Assembly: GCA_022841825.1 (NCBI GenBank) | Contig: JALHQT010000007.1 | Location: 62,001-126,000 of the forward strand | Direction of reading: 5' to 3' | Origin: Anaerolineae bacterium | GTDB taxonomy: Bacteria > Chloroflexota > Anaerolineae > Aggregatilineales > Phototrophicaceae | DNA length: 64,000 nt | Shown: in pieces, positions 26,231-33,993 of the stretch | Layout of the letters: each line of letters opens with the position of its first letter | Position numbering within the stretch: the stretch's first letter is position 1 | Made by a program: the position numbers and the translations under genes | Notes under the pieces: generated by a model | Seen by the model: only the letters and a program-made list of their open reading frames with translations | What the model was told of the DNA's origin: nothing | Database searches by the model: none

Positions 26231-27341
26231 AGCGCTCGCACCCGATGCTGAGTTTGATTTCGTCGGCAGCGTCGGCGGCTTTGAGCGCCCGCTGGTCGAA
26301 GAAAGCGGGATGACCTTCGCCCATTACGATGAAGTCCGGTCGGGACCGCTGCACGGCGTCCCGCTGCTCAAGCTGCTGAACAGCAGCCTTCAGCTCATCA
26401 TCGGCATCGTCCAGGCATTCGCGCTGCTGCTGCGCCGCCGCCCGGACGCGCTGCTGCTGACGGGCGGCTGGGTCGGGCTGCCGGTCGCGCTGGCGGCGTA
26501 TGTGCTGCGCGTGCCCAGCCTGATCTTTGTGCCGGACATCGAGCCGGGGTTGACCATCCGCGTCCTCAGCCCGTTCGCTCGCAGAATCGCCATCACCGTC
26601 GCGGACAGCGAAGCCTACTTTCGCCCCGGACGCACGATCGTCACGGGCTACCCACTGCGCGCCGATGTTCTGGCGGCGACGCGCGCCGATGCACACGCCT
26701 ACTTCGAGACCGACCCGGCACGTAAGACGCTGCTCGTCTTCGGCGGCAGCCGGGGCGCGCGCACCATCAACCACGCGCTGCTGAACATCCTGCCGCAGCT
26801 CCTAGCCCGCCCCGACCTGCAAATCATCCACATCACCGGCACGCTCGATTGGGAGGAGATACAGGAGCGGTTGAAGAACCTCACCCCCCAACCCCCTCTC
26901 CGTGTACGGAGAGGGGGAGACGAGCGAAGCGAAGCGGGGGTGAGGTCTGGTTCGCCCTACCTGCCCTACTACCGCCCGTTCCCGTACCTGCACCGCGAGA
27001 TGGGGCTGGCGTTCGCCGCCGCCGATCTGGTGGTCAGCCGCGCCGGGGCAAGCATCCTGGGCGAATTCCCGCACTTCGGGCTGCCGTCGATCCTCGTCCC
27101 CTACCCGTTCGCCTGGCGCTACCAGAAGGTCAACGCCGATTACCTGGCGGCGCGCGGGGCGGGGATCGTCGTCAAGGATGACGACATGGCGCGCGATTTG
27201 TTGGGTACAATAGTCTCGCTGCTGGATTCGCCAGCACGATTGTCCGAGATGAGCGCGGCAGCGCGCGCGCTGGGGCAGCCGGATGGCGCGGCGCGCGCGG
27301 CGAAAGCACTCTTGGGTCTCGCACACAGGGATACGGCATGA
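26148..27341 (+). CDS. murG: UDP-GlcNAc:lipid I N-acetylglucosaminyltransferase, with repeat-encoded insert
   Basis: 397 residues, longer than the usual 350-370. The GT28 N-terminus AAGGTGGGVYPALAIAE and the C-terminal sugar-nucleotide site RAGASILGEFPHFGLPSILVP are normal. It makes lipid II at the inner membrane face. Start GTG at 26148 with AAGGAAG upstream, inside the end of ftsW. Between the KNL and SPYLPYY segments an in-frame palindromic element (26879-26945) adds about 22-25 Arg/Gly/Pro-rich residues, in the link near the second domain. Confidence 0.93.
   Translation: MATLRILIAAGGTGGGVYPALAIAEAAKALAPDAEFDFVGSVGGFERPLVEESGMTFAHYDEVRSGPLHGVPLLKLLNSSLQLIIGIVQAFALLLRRRPDALLLTGGWVGLPVALAAYVLRVPSLIFVPDIEPGLTIRVLSPFARRIAITVADSEAYFRPGRTIVTGYPLRADVLAATRADAHAYFETDPARKTLLVFGGSRGARTINHALLNILPQLLARPDLQIIHITGTLDWEEIQERLKNLTPQPPLRVRRGGDERSEAGVRSGSPYLPYYRPFPYLHREMGLAFAAADLVVSRAGASILGEFPHFGLPSILVPYPFAWRYQKVNADYLAARGAGIVVKDDDMARDLLGTIVSLLDSPARLSEMSAAARALGQPDGAARAAKALLGLAHRDTA
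26879..26945. repeat. Palindromic repeat inserted in murG
   Basis: Nested inverted repeats: CCTCACCCCC (26879-26888) with GGGGGTGAGG (26936-26945), and CCCCCTCTCCGT (26892-26903) with ACGGAGAGGGGG (26906-26917). The same CCTCACCCCCAACCCC-type sequence recurs in gaps near 13830 and 36500. Confidence 0.88.
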
Positions 27342-27886
27342 TCCAGCTCGCAACGGTGATGTGGGCGCTCGCGGCATTCTTCGCCATCAATGGCTGGAGC
27401 CGGGGCTGGAACAAAGAACTGATCTCGACCGCAGGCATCATCCTGGGGCTGTTCGCGCTGTTCCAGTTTGACGACCTCCTGCGCGGGCAGCTTCTGGTCA
27501 ATTCGGGCGCTGCGACGACCTTCATCGTGCAAAGCCTGATTTTCGTCCTCATCGTCTTTTTTGCCTACCAGACGCGCGCGCTGATCGGCGATGACGCACA
27601 GCGCAGGCGCGGCGGCGGCGAAGGACGCGACAGCTTGCAGGAAAGCGTGCTGGGCGCGGTGCTTGGCTTCATCAATGGCTGGCTGATCTGGGGATCGCTG
27701 TGGTATTTCATGGACATCAACCGCTACCCGATTCCCGACATCGTCCAGCCCGCCGCCGGTTCGATCAGTGAGCAGACGCGCAACCTGCTGCCGCTGGTGC
27801 TGCTGGGCGGCGGACCGCAGGGTCCCGGCGACCTGCTGGCGGTGGCGGTGATCCTGTTGTTCTTAATCGTGCTGATAATGATTTAA
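27338..27886 (+). CDS. CvpA-like membrane protein, paralogue 1
   Basis: 182 residues with about four hydrophobic segments in a CvpA-type arrangement. N-terminal WALAAFFAINGWSRGWNKEL, then LGLFALFQFD and a conserved LQESVLGAVLGFINGWLIWG block. CvpA proteins are inner-membrane proteins of unclear role. The ATG overlaps the murG stop by 4 nt. It is a tandem paralogue of the next gene. Confidence 0.75.
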   Translation: MIQLATVMWALAAFFAINGWSRGWNKELISTAGIILGLFALFQFDDLLRGQLLVNSGAATTFIVQSLIFVLIVFFAYQTRALIGDDAQRRRGGGEGRDSLQESVLGAVLGFINGWLIWGSLWYFMDINRYPIPDIVQPAAGSISEQTRNLLPLVLLGGGPQGPGDLLAVAVILLFLIVLIMI

Positions 27887-27922
27887 CTTAGAAGTCCTGA
27901 GGACTCAGTACCAGAGGAACTC

Positions 27923-28456
27923 ATGATCGAATTCTCGATGATGTGGTGGGTGCTGGCGATCTTCTTCGCAATTGCGGGGTGGGTGCGCGGCTGGAACAAA
28001 GAGCTGCTGGCGACGGCGGGCATCGTGCTGGGTCTGTTCGCGCTCTTCCAGTTCGATACGCTGCTGCGCGGCACGATCCTGCTCAACGTCAGCCGCGATC
28101 AGACGCTCTTCGTGCAGGTTGGCATCTTCATGGTCGTCGTCTTTTTCGCCTATCAGACGCGCTATGTGCTGGGCAGCGACGGGCGGCGCGACAACCCCTC
28201 GCTGCAAGAGAGCATCCTCGGCGCGCTGCTGGGTTTCCTGAATGGCTACCTGATCTGGGGATCGCTCTGGTACTTCATGGACATCAACGAATACCCCTGG
28301 TCAACCCTGATCACGGCACCCGCTCCCGGCTCATCATCCGCCGGCGCGATTGGGCTGCTGCCGCTGGTCGTCGTCGGCGGCGGCGCAGGCGGCACTGGTG
28401 ACCTGTTGGCGGTCGCCGTCGTCATGCTCTTTCTCATCGTCCTGGTCATGATGTGA
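27923..28456 (+). CDS. CvpA-like membrane protein, paralogue 2
   Basis: 177 residues. It shares RGWNKELL-TAGI-LGLFALFQFD, FFAYQTR, SLQESILGALLGFLNGYLIWGSLWYFMDIN and GDLLAVAV with its neighbour, so the pair arose by tandem duplication. It lies 36 nt after paralogue 1 and 7 nt before murC. The gap carries a short AGTCCTgAGGACT palindrome. Confidence 0.75.
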   Translation: MIEFSMMWWVLAIFFAIAGWVRGWNKELLATAGIVLGLFALFQFDTLLRGTILLNVSRDQTLFVQVGIFMVVVFFAYQTRYVLGSDGRRDNPSLQESILGALLGFLNGYLIWGSLWYFMDINEYPWSTLITAPAPGSSSAGAIGLLPLVVVGGGAGGTGDLLAVAVVMLFLIVLVMM

Positions 28457-28463
28457 GGTATTC

Positions 28464-29843
28464 GTGATTCATCCAGGGCAGCATATTCACGTCATCGGCA
28501 TCGGCGGCAGCGGCATGAGCGCCATCGCCCGGGTGCTGATCCAGCAGGGCTACCGAGTCTCGGGCAGCGACCGCGCCGACAATGACCAGACGCGCGCGCT
28601 GGCGAGCATGGGCGCGACGGTCTATCTGGGGCACGCGGCGGAACAGATCGCGGGCGCGGATGCGGTCATCACCACGTCGGCAGTACAGGCGACACATATC
28701 GAGGTGGCAGCGGCACGCACGGCGCGCATCCCGGTCTACAAACGCTCGGACATCATTGCCGAGATCATGCAGGGGCAAGCGGGAATCGCCATCGCGGGCA
28801 CGCACGGCAAGACGACGACGACTTCGATGGTCGCCCACATCCTCCTCAGCACCGGTCACGATCCCAGCTACATCATTGGCGGGGTGCTGCGCACGAGCGG
28901 GCTGAACGCGGCGTATGGGCAGGGTGAAGCGTTCGTCATCGAAGCGGACGAGTACGACCATATGTTCCTGGGGCTGCGCCCACACATCGGCGTCATCACC
29001 AACGTCGAATGGGATCACCCGGATTTCTTCCCGACGCCGATCGCGCTTGAAACGGCTTTCCGCCGCTTCGCTGCGCTCATCCCACCCGATGGACATCTGA
29101 TCGCCTGCGCCGACGACGCCGGGGCGCGCGCGGTCGCCGAGGAACGCGCGCGGGTTGGCATTCGCACGACGCTGTACGGCATTCAGCACCCCAACGCTGC
29201 ATGGCGTGCCGCGGAGATTGAAGTATCGCCGCAGACGACGAGCTTCGACGTGCTGCGCGGGGGCGAGCGGTTGGGGCACGTACGGTTGAGCGTGCCAGGG
29301 CAGCACAATGTCCTCAATGCGCTGGCGGCGCTGATCGCGACGGATTTGCAGGACGTACCGTTCGAGTACGCGGCGGCGGCGCTGGAGAGCTTCGAGGGCG
29401 CGGGGCGACGTTTCGAAGTGCGTGGCGAGGCGGGCGGCGTGATCGTGATCGACGATTACGCGCATCATCCAACGGCGATCCGTGTCACGCTGCAAGCGGC
29501 GCACATGCGCTATCCCAAACATGCGTTGTGGGCGGTCTGGCAGCCGCACACCTTCAGCCGCACGCAGATGCTGTTTGACGACTATCTGACCGCGTTCGGC
29601 GATGCCCAGCATGTGCTCGTCACGGATATTTACGCCTCGCGCGAGCATCCGCTGCCGGGCGTGAGCAGCGCGGCGTTCGTGGCGGCGCTCAGACATCCCG
29701 ACGCCCGGCATACGCCGACGCTGGACGACGCGGTCGAAGCGCTGCTCCGGCGCGTGCGCCCGCCCGCCGTCATCCTGATCATGAGCGCAGGCGACGCCCC
29801 GCAGATCGGCATGGAGTATCTGGCGCGGAAGGGCGGCGGGTGA
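28464..29843 (+). CDS. murC: UDP-N-acetylmuramate--L-alanine ligase
   Basis: 459 residues, typical length. Motifs: HVIGIGGSGMSAIARVL (UDP-sugar Rossmann), AIAGTHGKTTTTSMVAHIL (P-loop), EADEYDHMFL, NVEWDHPDFF and the C-terminal DDYAHHPTAI with HTFSRTQ. It adds L-Ala to UDP-MurNAc in the cytoplasm. GTG start with GAGG about 6 nt upstream. Confidence 0.95.
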   Translation: MIHPGQHIHVIGIGGSGMSAIARVLIQQGYRVSGSDRADNDQTRALASMGATVYLGHAAEQIAGADAVITTSAVQATHIEVAAARTARIPVYKRSDIIAEIMQGQAGIAIAGTHGKTTTTSMVAHILLSTGHDPSYIIGGVLRTSGLNAAYGQGEAFVIEADEYDHMFLGLRPHIGVITNVEWDHPDFFPTPIALETAFRRFAALIPPDGHLIACADDAGARAVAEERARVGIRTTLYGIQHPNAAWRAAEIEVSPQTTSFDVLRGGERLGHVRLSVPGQHNVLNALAALIATDLQDVPFEYAAAALESFEGAGRRFEVRGEAGGVIVIDDYAHHPTAIRVTLQAAHMRYPKHALWAVWQPHTFSRTQMLFDDYLTAFGDAQHVLVTDIYASREHPLPGVSSAAFVAALRHPDARHTPTLDDAVEALLRRVRPPAVILIMSAGDAPQIGMEYLARKGGG

Positions 29844-29883
29844 TGCTATACTCTCCTCATCAGAGCTTGTGAGGGCAATCGCT

Positions 29884-30471
29884 ATGGTGATGCCACCAGT
29901 GCGTGAGCAAGTCGGCATGGCAATGGATGACTTCATCCGCCTGTACGATCAGGAGGGTCCCTTCGAGCTGATCGAAGGCGAGAGGAGACGACTGATGCCG
30001 AATGTCGCTGGGCATGGCGCGATCCTGAAGCTCCTCTACGATCTCTTGATCGCCTACGAGAAAACGGCGGGCATCGTCGTCCAACGCGAGCTGCCCTATG
30101 TCCTCAGTTATTCCCCGAATTGGGTGACAGGTTCGCGCGTTCCCGACCTGATGATTTACCGTGCCGAGCGCATGAACGCCTATATGCAGGAAGTGCCCGA
30201 TTGGCGCGACAAGCCCTATCTCCTCATTCCTGATCTTTGCGTCGAGATCATTTCGCCAACCGATCACTACGGCGATGTGGACGACAAAGTGACACGCTAT
30301 CTGGCGGATGGCGTGCGCCTGATCTGGGTCGTCAATCCCCGCACGCGGACCATCCATGTCTACACGCTCGGCAGCGATCACTTCCTGCGGCTGACGGTGA
30401 CGGACACGCTCGACGGCGGCGATGTAGTGGCAGGGTTCGAGATCGCCGTGCGGGATGTGTTTGAGACATAG
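29884..30471 (+). CDS. Uma2 family (DUF820) PD-(D/E)XK nuclease-like protein
   Basis: 195 residues from the ATG at 29884 (GAGGG 8 nt upstream; the frame also has an earlier GTG at 29869). The motifs NWVTGSRVPDLMIY, IPDLCVEIISPTDHY and WVVNPRTRTI match the paralogue at 24135. A TATACT box lies at about 29846. It is inserted between murC and the membrane-TPR gene, interrupting the cell-wall cluster. Confidence 0.87.
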   Translation: MVMPPVREQVGMAMDDFIRLYDQEGPFELIEGERRRLMPNVAGHGAILKLLYDLLIAYEKTAGIVVQRELPYVLSYSPNWVTGSRVPDLMIYRAERMNAYMQEVPDWRDKPYLLIPDLCVEIISPTDHYGDVDDKVTRYLADGVRLIWVVNPRTRTIHVYTLGSDHFLRLTVTDTLDGGDVVAGFEIAVRDVFET

Positions 30472-30564
30472 CAGCATCGCCCGCGTCACCCCGCCGCCCC
30501 ACCTTTCAAATCGCTGCTCGCCCGCTACAATACGCGCATCTTGCCAACCATCCGAGCAGCACCT

Positions 30565-31131
30565 ATGACCGCCCAACCGCCCACCGCCGCCACACCCCCA
30601 CCGCGACCACAGACCATCAGCCAGGTCAGCACGACGTTTCTGTTTCTCAACCTGGGAATCCTGTTTATCCTCTGCCTGCTCATGGTCGCCTGGCTGCGCC
30701 CGCTGCTGATCGACCGGGGCGTCGAGGCGACTGCCAGCACGCTCTACGCGCTGTCGGCGGGCGCGCTGATCTTCACGATCCTCTCGCGCGGCACGAAAGC
30801 GGGGCTGCTGCGCGATCACCGCGAAGGTGTGGCGCACACGCACGCCGGGCGCTACGAGCAGGCGATCCAGAGCTTTCAGAAGAGCGACGAGTTTTTGTCC
30901 GCGTCGCGCTGGGTCGATGACCTGCGCTGGCTGGTCTGCCTGGACAGCTCTGCGATTTCGTACCGCGAGATGGCGCGCTTCAACATCGGCTTCTGCCGTT
31001 TGCAGATGGGCGACACGGCGGGCGCGCAGGCGGAGTGGGCGAAGCTGCTGGCGGAATTCCCGCAGTCGCGTCTGAAGGACGAGATCGACAAGGACATCGC
31101 CCAACTCGAAGGACGAAAGCCCGCCGCATGA
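30565..31131 (+). CDS. Membrane-anchored TPR-like protein, paralogue 1
   Basis: About 188 residues from the ATG at 30565 (an upstream TTG at 30541 is also in frame). Two hydrophobic helices (FLFLNLGILFILCLLMVAW and a second near residue 65) precede a soluble helical-repeat region with HAGRYEQAIQSFQKSDEF and SSAISYREMARFNIGFCRLQ, a TPR-like pattern. TACAAT at about 30527 may be its -10 box. Its stop overlaps the DUF4258 start by 4 nt. It is related to the gene at 31684. Confidence 0.65.
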   Translation: MTAQPPTAATPPPRPQTISQVSTTFLFLNLGILFILCLLMVAWLRPLLIDRGVEATASTLYALSAGALIFTILSRGTKAGLLRDHREGVAHTHAGRYEQAIQSFQKSDEFLSASRWVDDLRWLVCLDSSAISYREMARFNIGFCRLQMGDTAGAQAEWAKLLAEFPQSRLKDEIDKDIAQLEGRKPAA

Positions 31132-31448
31132 CCGAGCTCGTTGTCCTGAAACGCATCAAAGATCAATTTGCTGCAAAAGCCTACATCTTCACTGCGCATG
31201 GCTCGGATAGAGCAGCAAAACGACTGATCAAGAGTGCTGAGATTGAAGAGGCGGTCGCAGCTTCCGAAGTGATCGAGGATTATCCGAATGACAAGTATGG
31301 TCCAAGCTGCTTGCTGATGGGAGTTACAGAATCCGGGCGTATACTGCATATCCAAGTGAGCTATCCGGAAAGTATCAAGATCATCACTGTATACGAGCCA
31401 AAGCCGGACGAATGGGAAGACGATTGGAAGACGAGGAAAGCGCCATGA
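31128..31448 (+). CDS. DUF4258 protein, probable toxin of a toxin-antitoxin pair
   Basis: 106 residues from the ATG overlapping the previous stop (ATGA). The pattern YIFTAHGSDRAAKRLI, EIEEAV...EDYPNDKYGPSCLLMG, then ILHIQVSYPESIKIITVYEP is that of DUF4258 proteins, small RelE/MqsR-like folds often encoded with a zinc-finger antitoxin. Composition appears lower in GC than the flanking genes. Toxicity is inferred from family and context only. Confidence 0.75.
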   Translation: MTELVVLKRIKDQFAAKAYIFTAHGSDRAAKRLIKSAEIEEAVAASEVIEDYPNDKYGPSCLLMGVTESGRILHIQVSYPESIKIITVYEPKPDEWEDDWKTRKAP

Positions 31449-31672
31449 GCGACTGTCTGTATTGCAAAGGCAAACTCAAACCGGAGCGTGTCACCCGCGT
31501 TCAGGAGTACGATGGGCATTGGTACATCATCGAGAATTTGCCTGCGCTGGTCTGCGAACAATGCGGCGAAGTTTACTATACGCCAGATGCGCATGACCGT
31601 GTAATCGATCTGATTCAGAACGGGACGCAGCCCATTCGACTTGAGTCCGTACCTGTCCTGGATGCAAGCTGA
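31445..31672 (+). CDS. YgiT/MqsA-type zinc-finger protein, probable antitoxin
   Basis: 75 residues. Two Cys pairs, Cys4-x2-Cys7 and Cys37-x2-Cys40, form the zinc site of YgiT/MqsA N-terminal domains. TPDAHDRVIDLIQ follows as the linking helix. There is no C-terminal HTH, so DNA binding is uncertain. Start overlaps the DUF4258 stop (ATGA). The toxin-first order matches MqsR-MqsA modules. Confidence 0.8.
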   Translation: MSDCLYCKGKLKPERVTRVQEYDGHWYIIENLPALVCEQCGEVYYTPDAHDRVIDLIQNGTQPIRLESVPVLDAS

Positions 31673-31683
31673 TCGACCACCCA

Positions 31684-32184
31684 ATGAGCCAAAAAACCAC
31701 CACCGTCGGCGCATACAGCCAGACATTCATCATCATGCAAATCATCACCGTCTCGGCGATGATCGCCCTGCTCTATCTCGTCATCCCGACTGATAGCACG
31801 CCGTTCATGCCGCTGCTGGTTGGCGCGGCGATTTACCTGATCTGGTCTCGGCTGTCGATGCTGGTGATCCTGCGGGCGCACCGCACGGGCATCCAGTTCC
31901 TGCGCGCCAATGCCTTCGCGCCCGCCATCCAGCAGTTCGAGCGGAGCTATGCGCTGTTCGCCCGCTTCCCCTGGCTGGACAACTTCCGCTGGCTGACGCT
32001 GCTCAGTCCGTCGGCGCTTTCGTACCGCGAGATGGCGCTCAACAACATCGGCTATGCCTTCGTACAGCTCAAGAAGTACGGCAAAGCGCGCGAGCGCTAC
32101 CAGCAGCTTCTCGACGAGTTCCCGGATGGCGAAATGGCGGATGCCGCCCGCAACGTCCTCGCCAGCATCGACAAACGGAATTAG
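31684..32184 (+). CDS. Membrane-anchored TPR-like protein, paralogue 2
   Basis: 166 residues. Two hydrophobic N-terminal segments are followed by AFAPAIQQFERSYALFARFPWLDNFRWL and SPSALSYREMALNNIGYAFVQ, then YGKARERYQQLLDEFPDG, a clear TPR unit. The S-ALSYREMA-NIG block is shared with the gene at 30565. The two copies bracket the toxin-antitoxin-like pair. It ends 3 nt before murB. Confidence 0.65.
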   Translation: MSQKTTTVGAYSQTFIIMQIITVSAMIALLYLVIPTDSTPFMPLLVGAAIYLIWSRLSMLVILRAHRTGIQFLRANAFAPAIQQFERSYALFARFPWLDNFRWLTLLSPSALSYREMALNNIGYAFVQLKKYGKARERYQQLLDEFPDGEMADAARNVLASIDKRN

Positions 32185-32187
32185 ACG

Positions 32188-33126
32188 ATGAATCTTGAGC
32201 TTCCCTTTCCGTTTTCGGCGCGTCTGCTGCGCAATGAACCGCTGGCACGCTACACAGCGGCGCGGCTGGGCGGTCCCGCCGATCTGCTGTATGTCGCTCG
32301 CCAGTCCATCGACGAATTGGTGACCGTCGTCCGCACGGCGTGGACGCAGGGCGTACCGCTGCGCTTCCTGGGCGGCGGCGCGAATGTGCTGGTGCGCGAT
32401 GGCGGCATACGCGGGCTGGTGCTGATCAACCGCGTCGGGGATGTGCAGTTCCACGACGACGGGACGCTCGACGTGACCAGCGGGCACGCGCTGACCGTGC
32501 TGGCGCGCAGATGCGCCGCGCGCGCGCTGGCGGGCTTCGAGTGGGCGGTCAGCGTACCGGGCACGGTCGGCGGCGCAGTCGTCAACAACGCGGGCGCGCA
32601 CGGCGGCGATATGGCGGGCAACGTCGTGGCGGTCGATCTGTACGATTTTTCACGCGGGCGCTACACGCTGACCCGCGATGAAATGGGCTATGGCTACCGC
32701 ACGTCGGTGCTCAAGAAAATCTCGACACCAACCGTGACGGACGGCATGAATGCCGTCCCTACAAGACCTCTGGTCTTATCGGCAAGACTTCAGCTCACCC
32801 GCGACGACTCCAGCGCCATCAACGCGCGGATGGAGTCATTCGTCGCACATCGCAAGAAGACGCAGCCGCCGGGTGCCAGCCTGGGCAGCATCTTCAAGAA
32901 TCCGCCGGGCGATTACGCCGGACGCCTGATCGAAAGCTGCGGGCTGAAGGGGCTGCGCATCGGAGGCGCGGAGGTATCGCCCGTCCACGCCAACTTCTTC
33001 ATCAACACCGGCACGGCGACCGCCGCCGACTACGAAGCGCTGATCACGCGCGTGCAGGCGACGGTAGCAGAGCAGACCGGCGTGACGCTGGAGACCGAAA
33101 TCGAGATTGTGGGAGACGCAGGGTAG
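32188..33126 (+). CDS. murB: UDP-N-acetylenolpyruvoylglucosamine reductase, with repeat-encoded insert
   Basis: 312 residues. FAD-binding segments LRFLGGGANVLVRDGG and WAVSVPGTVGGAVVNNAGAHG, the YGYRTSVL loop, and GASLGSIFKNPPGDYAGRL with the catalytic Ser are present. It makes UDP-MurNAc by NADPH-dependent reduction. Between YRTSVLKK and PLVLSARL an insert of about 15 residues contains DGMNAVPT, encoded by the palindrome at 32739-32758; MurB proteins normally go almost directly from one block to the other. Confidence 0.93.
   Translation: MNLELPFPFSARLLRNEPLARYTAARLGGPADLLYVARQSIDELVTVVRTAWTQGVPLRFLGGGANVLVRDGGIRGLVLINRVGDVQFHDDGTLDVTSGHALTVLARRCAARALAGFEWAVSVPGTVGGAVVNNAGAHGGDMAGNVVAVDLYDFSRGRYTLTRDEMGYGYRTSVLKKISTPTVTDGMNAVPTRPLVLSARLQLTRDDSSAINARMESFVAHRKKTQPPGASLGSIFKNPPGDYAGRLIESCGLKGLRIGGAEVSPVHANFFINTGTATAADYEALITRVQATVAEQTGVTLETEIEIVGDAG
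32739..32758 (+). repeat. 20-bp covarying palindrome (family D) inside murB
   Basis: GGACGGCATgaATGCCGTCC followed by CTAC, the same architecture as intergenic copies but with a different inner arm. It is read in frame within murB. Confidence 0.88.
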
Positions 33127-33139
33127 GCAAAGACTACCC
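33121..33139. terminator. Short hairpin between convergent murB and nucleotidyltransferase genes
   Basis: GGGTAG (33121-33126, containing the murB stop) pairs with CTACCC (33134-33139, containing the inverse stop of the minus-strand gene). The loop is 7 nt, with CTTTT a few bases further on. It is a weak bidirectional terminator candidate. Confidence 0.4.
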
Positions 33140-33889
33140 TAGCAGCTTTTCAATCTCCGCCTTGATCGCCGCGTTGACGGCAAAGTGCGCGTCGAGGAAC
33201 GCCAGGATCGCACGCGCAGACTCCGGCGTGCGCTCGTAACCCTGCGCCAACGCCGCCAATTGCGCGGCGATGCCCGGAAAGCGCGCCTCGAAGCGCCGCT
33301 CCGCCGCGAACGCATCAGCGTAACCCGCGGCGGGTGCTTCGATCTGCGCGGCAAGCTCCGCAATGCGCGTGACGGCGTAGCATTGGACGAGGAACATCGC
33401 CGCCAGCTTTTCCCCGCGACGATAGCGCTGCATCCCGACATAGAGATTGGTCAGCGCCTCGCCCAGGCACCATTCGACCGACTTCTCCGAAGGCGGTCGC
33501 GGCGTCGGCGTCAGGCGCGACGTGTCAAAACCGGGCGCGCTCCACACCACGCGACCGGGGCTGAACGGGATCGCCGCCAGTTCGTCCGGCTCGAAGACGG
33601 CGTACTCGCAGAAGATTCCATCGGCATACAGCAGCTTAAACCCATCAACCGTGTTGCGGAAGGCGTAGGCGACCGGATGCGCGCTTTCCAGCCAGTCGTG
33701 GTTGTCGAGGTAACGTGCTTTGTAACCCGGTTCGACGATGGCGAAGAAGTCGAGATCAGAATAGGCGTCGATGCGCGCCGTCTCCAGCCCAACCGAGCCC
33801 AAGCCGAGCAGCGCCAGCGCGTGACCACTGCGTTCCAGCGCCGCGCCGATGGCGTCGAGACGTACGAGGAGAGGGTATAGGGTGGACAT
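33134..33889 (-). CDS. Nucleotidyltransferase-fold protein
   Basis: 251 residues. The segment LGLGSVGLETARIDAYSDLDFFAIVE contains the G-S and Asp-x-Asp (SDLDFF) of the nucleotidyltransferase superfamily. The C-terminal two thirds are helical, as in aminoglycoside/lincosamide adenylyltransferases and minimal nucleotidyltransferases. A resistance role cannot be claimed. It converges on murB, sharing the hairpin at 33121-33139. Confidence 0.65.
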   Translation of the reverse strand: MSTLYPLLVRLDAIGAALERSGHALALLGLGSVGLETARIDAYSDLDFFAIVEPGYKARYLDNHDWLESAHPVAYAFRNTVDGFKLLYADGIFCEYAVFEPDELAAIPFSPGRVVWSAPGFDTSRLTPTPRPPSEKSVEWCLGEALTNLYVGMQRYRRGEKLAAMFLVQCYAVTRIAELAAQIEAPAAGYADAFAAERRFEARFPGIAAQLAALAQGYERTPESARAILAFLDAHFAVNAAIKAEIEKLLG

Positions 33890-33940
33890 AGGCGGAACTC
33901 CGGGGTGGATGAATTGGGAAGCGACGCCGAGGCATGAAAT

Positions 33941-33972
33941 GCCCCCGCAGGGGGTGCACCCCCTGCGGGGGC
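33941..33972. repeat. Perfect 32-bp palindrome downstream of the HNH gene
   Basis: The two 16-nt halves (GCCCCCGCAGGGGGTG and its inverse) pair without a mismatch. To the left is GCCGAGGCATGAAATG, repeated near 36645. It could end minus-strand transcription of the HNH pair, although the T-run is poor. Confidence 0.75.
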
Positions 33973-33993
33973 TTTCTCCATGACGCCTAACTT

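Noticed and set aside
22524-30471. Uma2 proteins as restriction enzymes partnering the Dam methylase
   Set aside because: Uma2 proteins are numerous and scattered with no specificity subunit. Adjacency of one copy to dam is not enough.
33134-33889. Aminoglycoside resistance gene
   Set aside because: Only the nucleotidyltransferase core motif is visible. Nothing ties it to a drug substrate.
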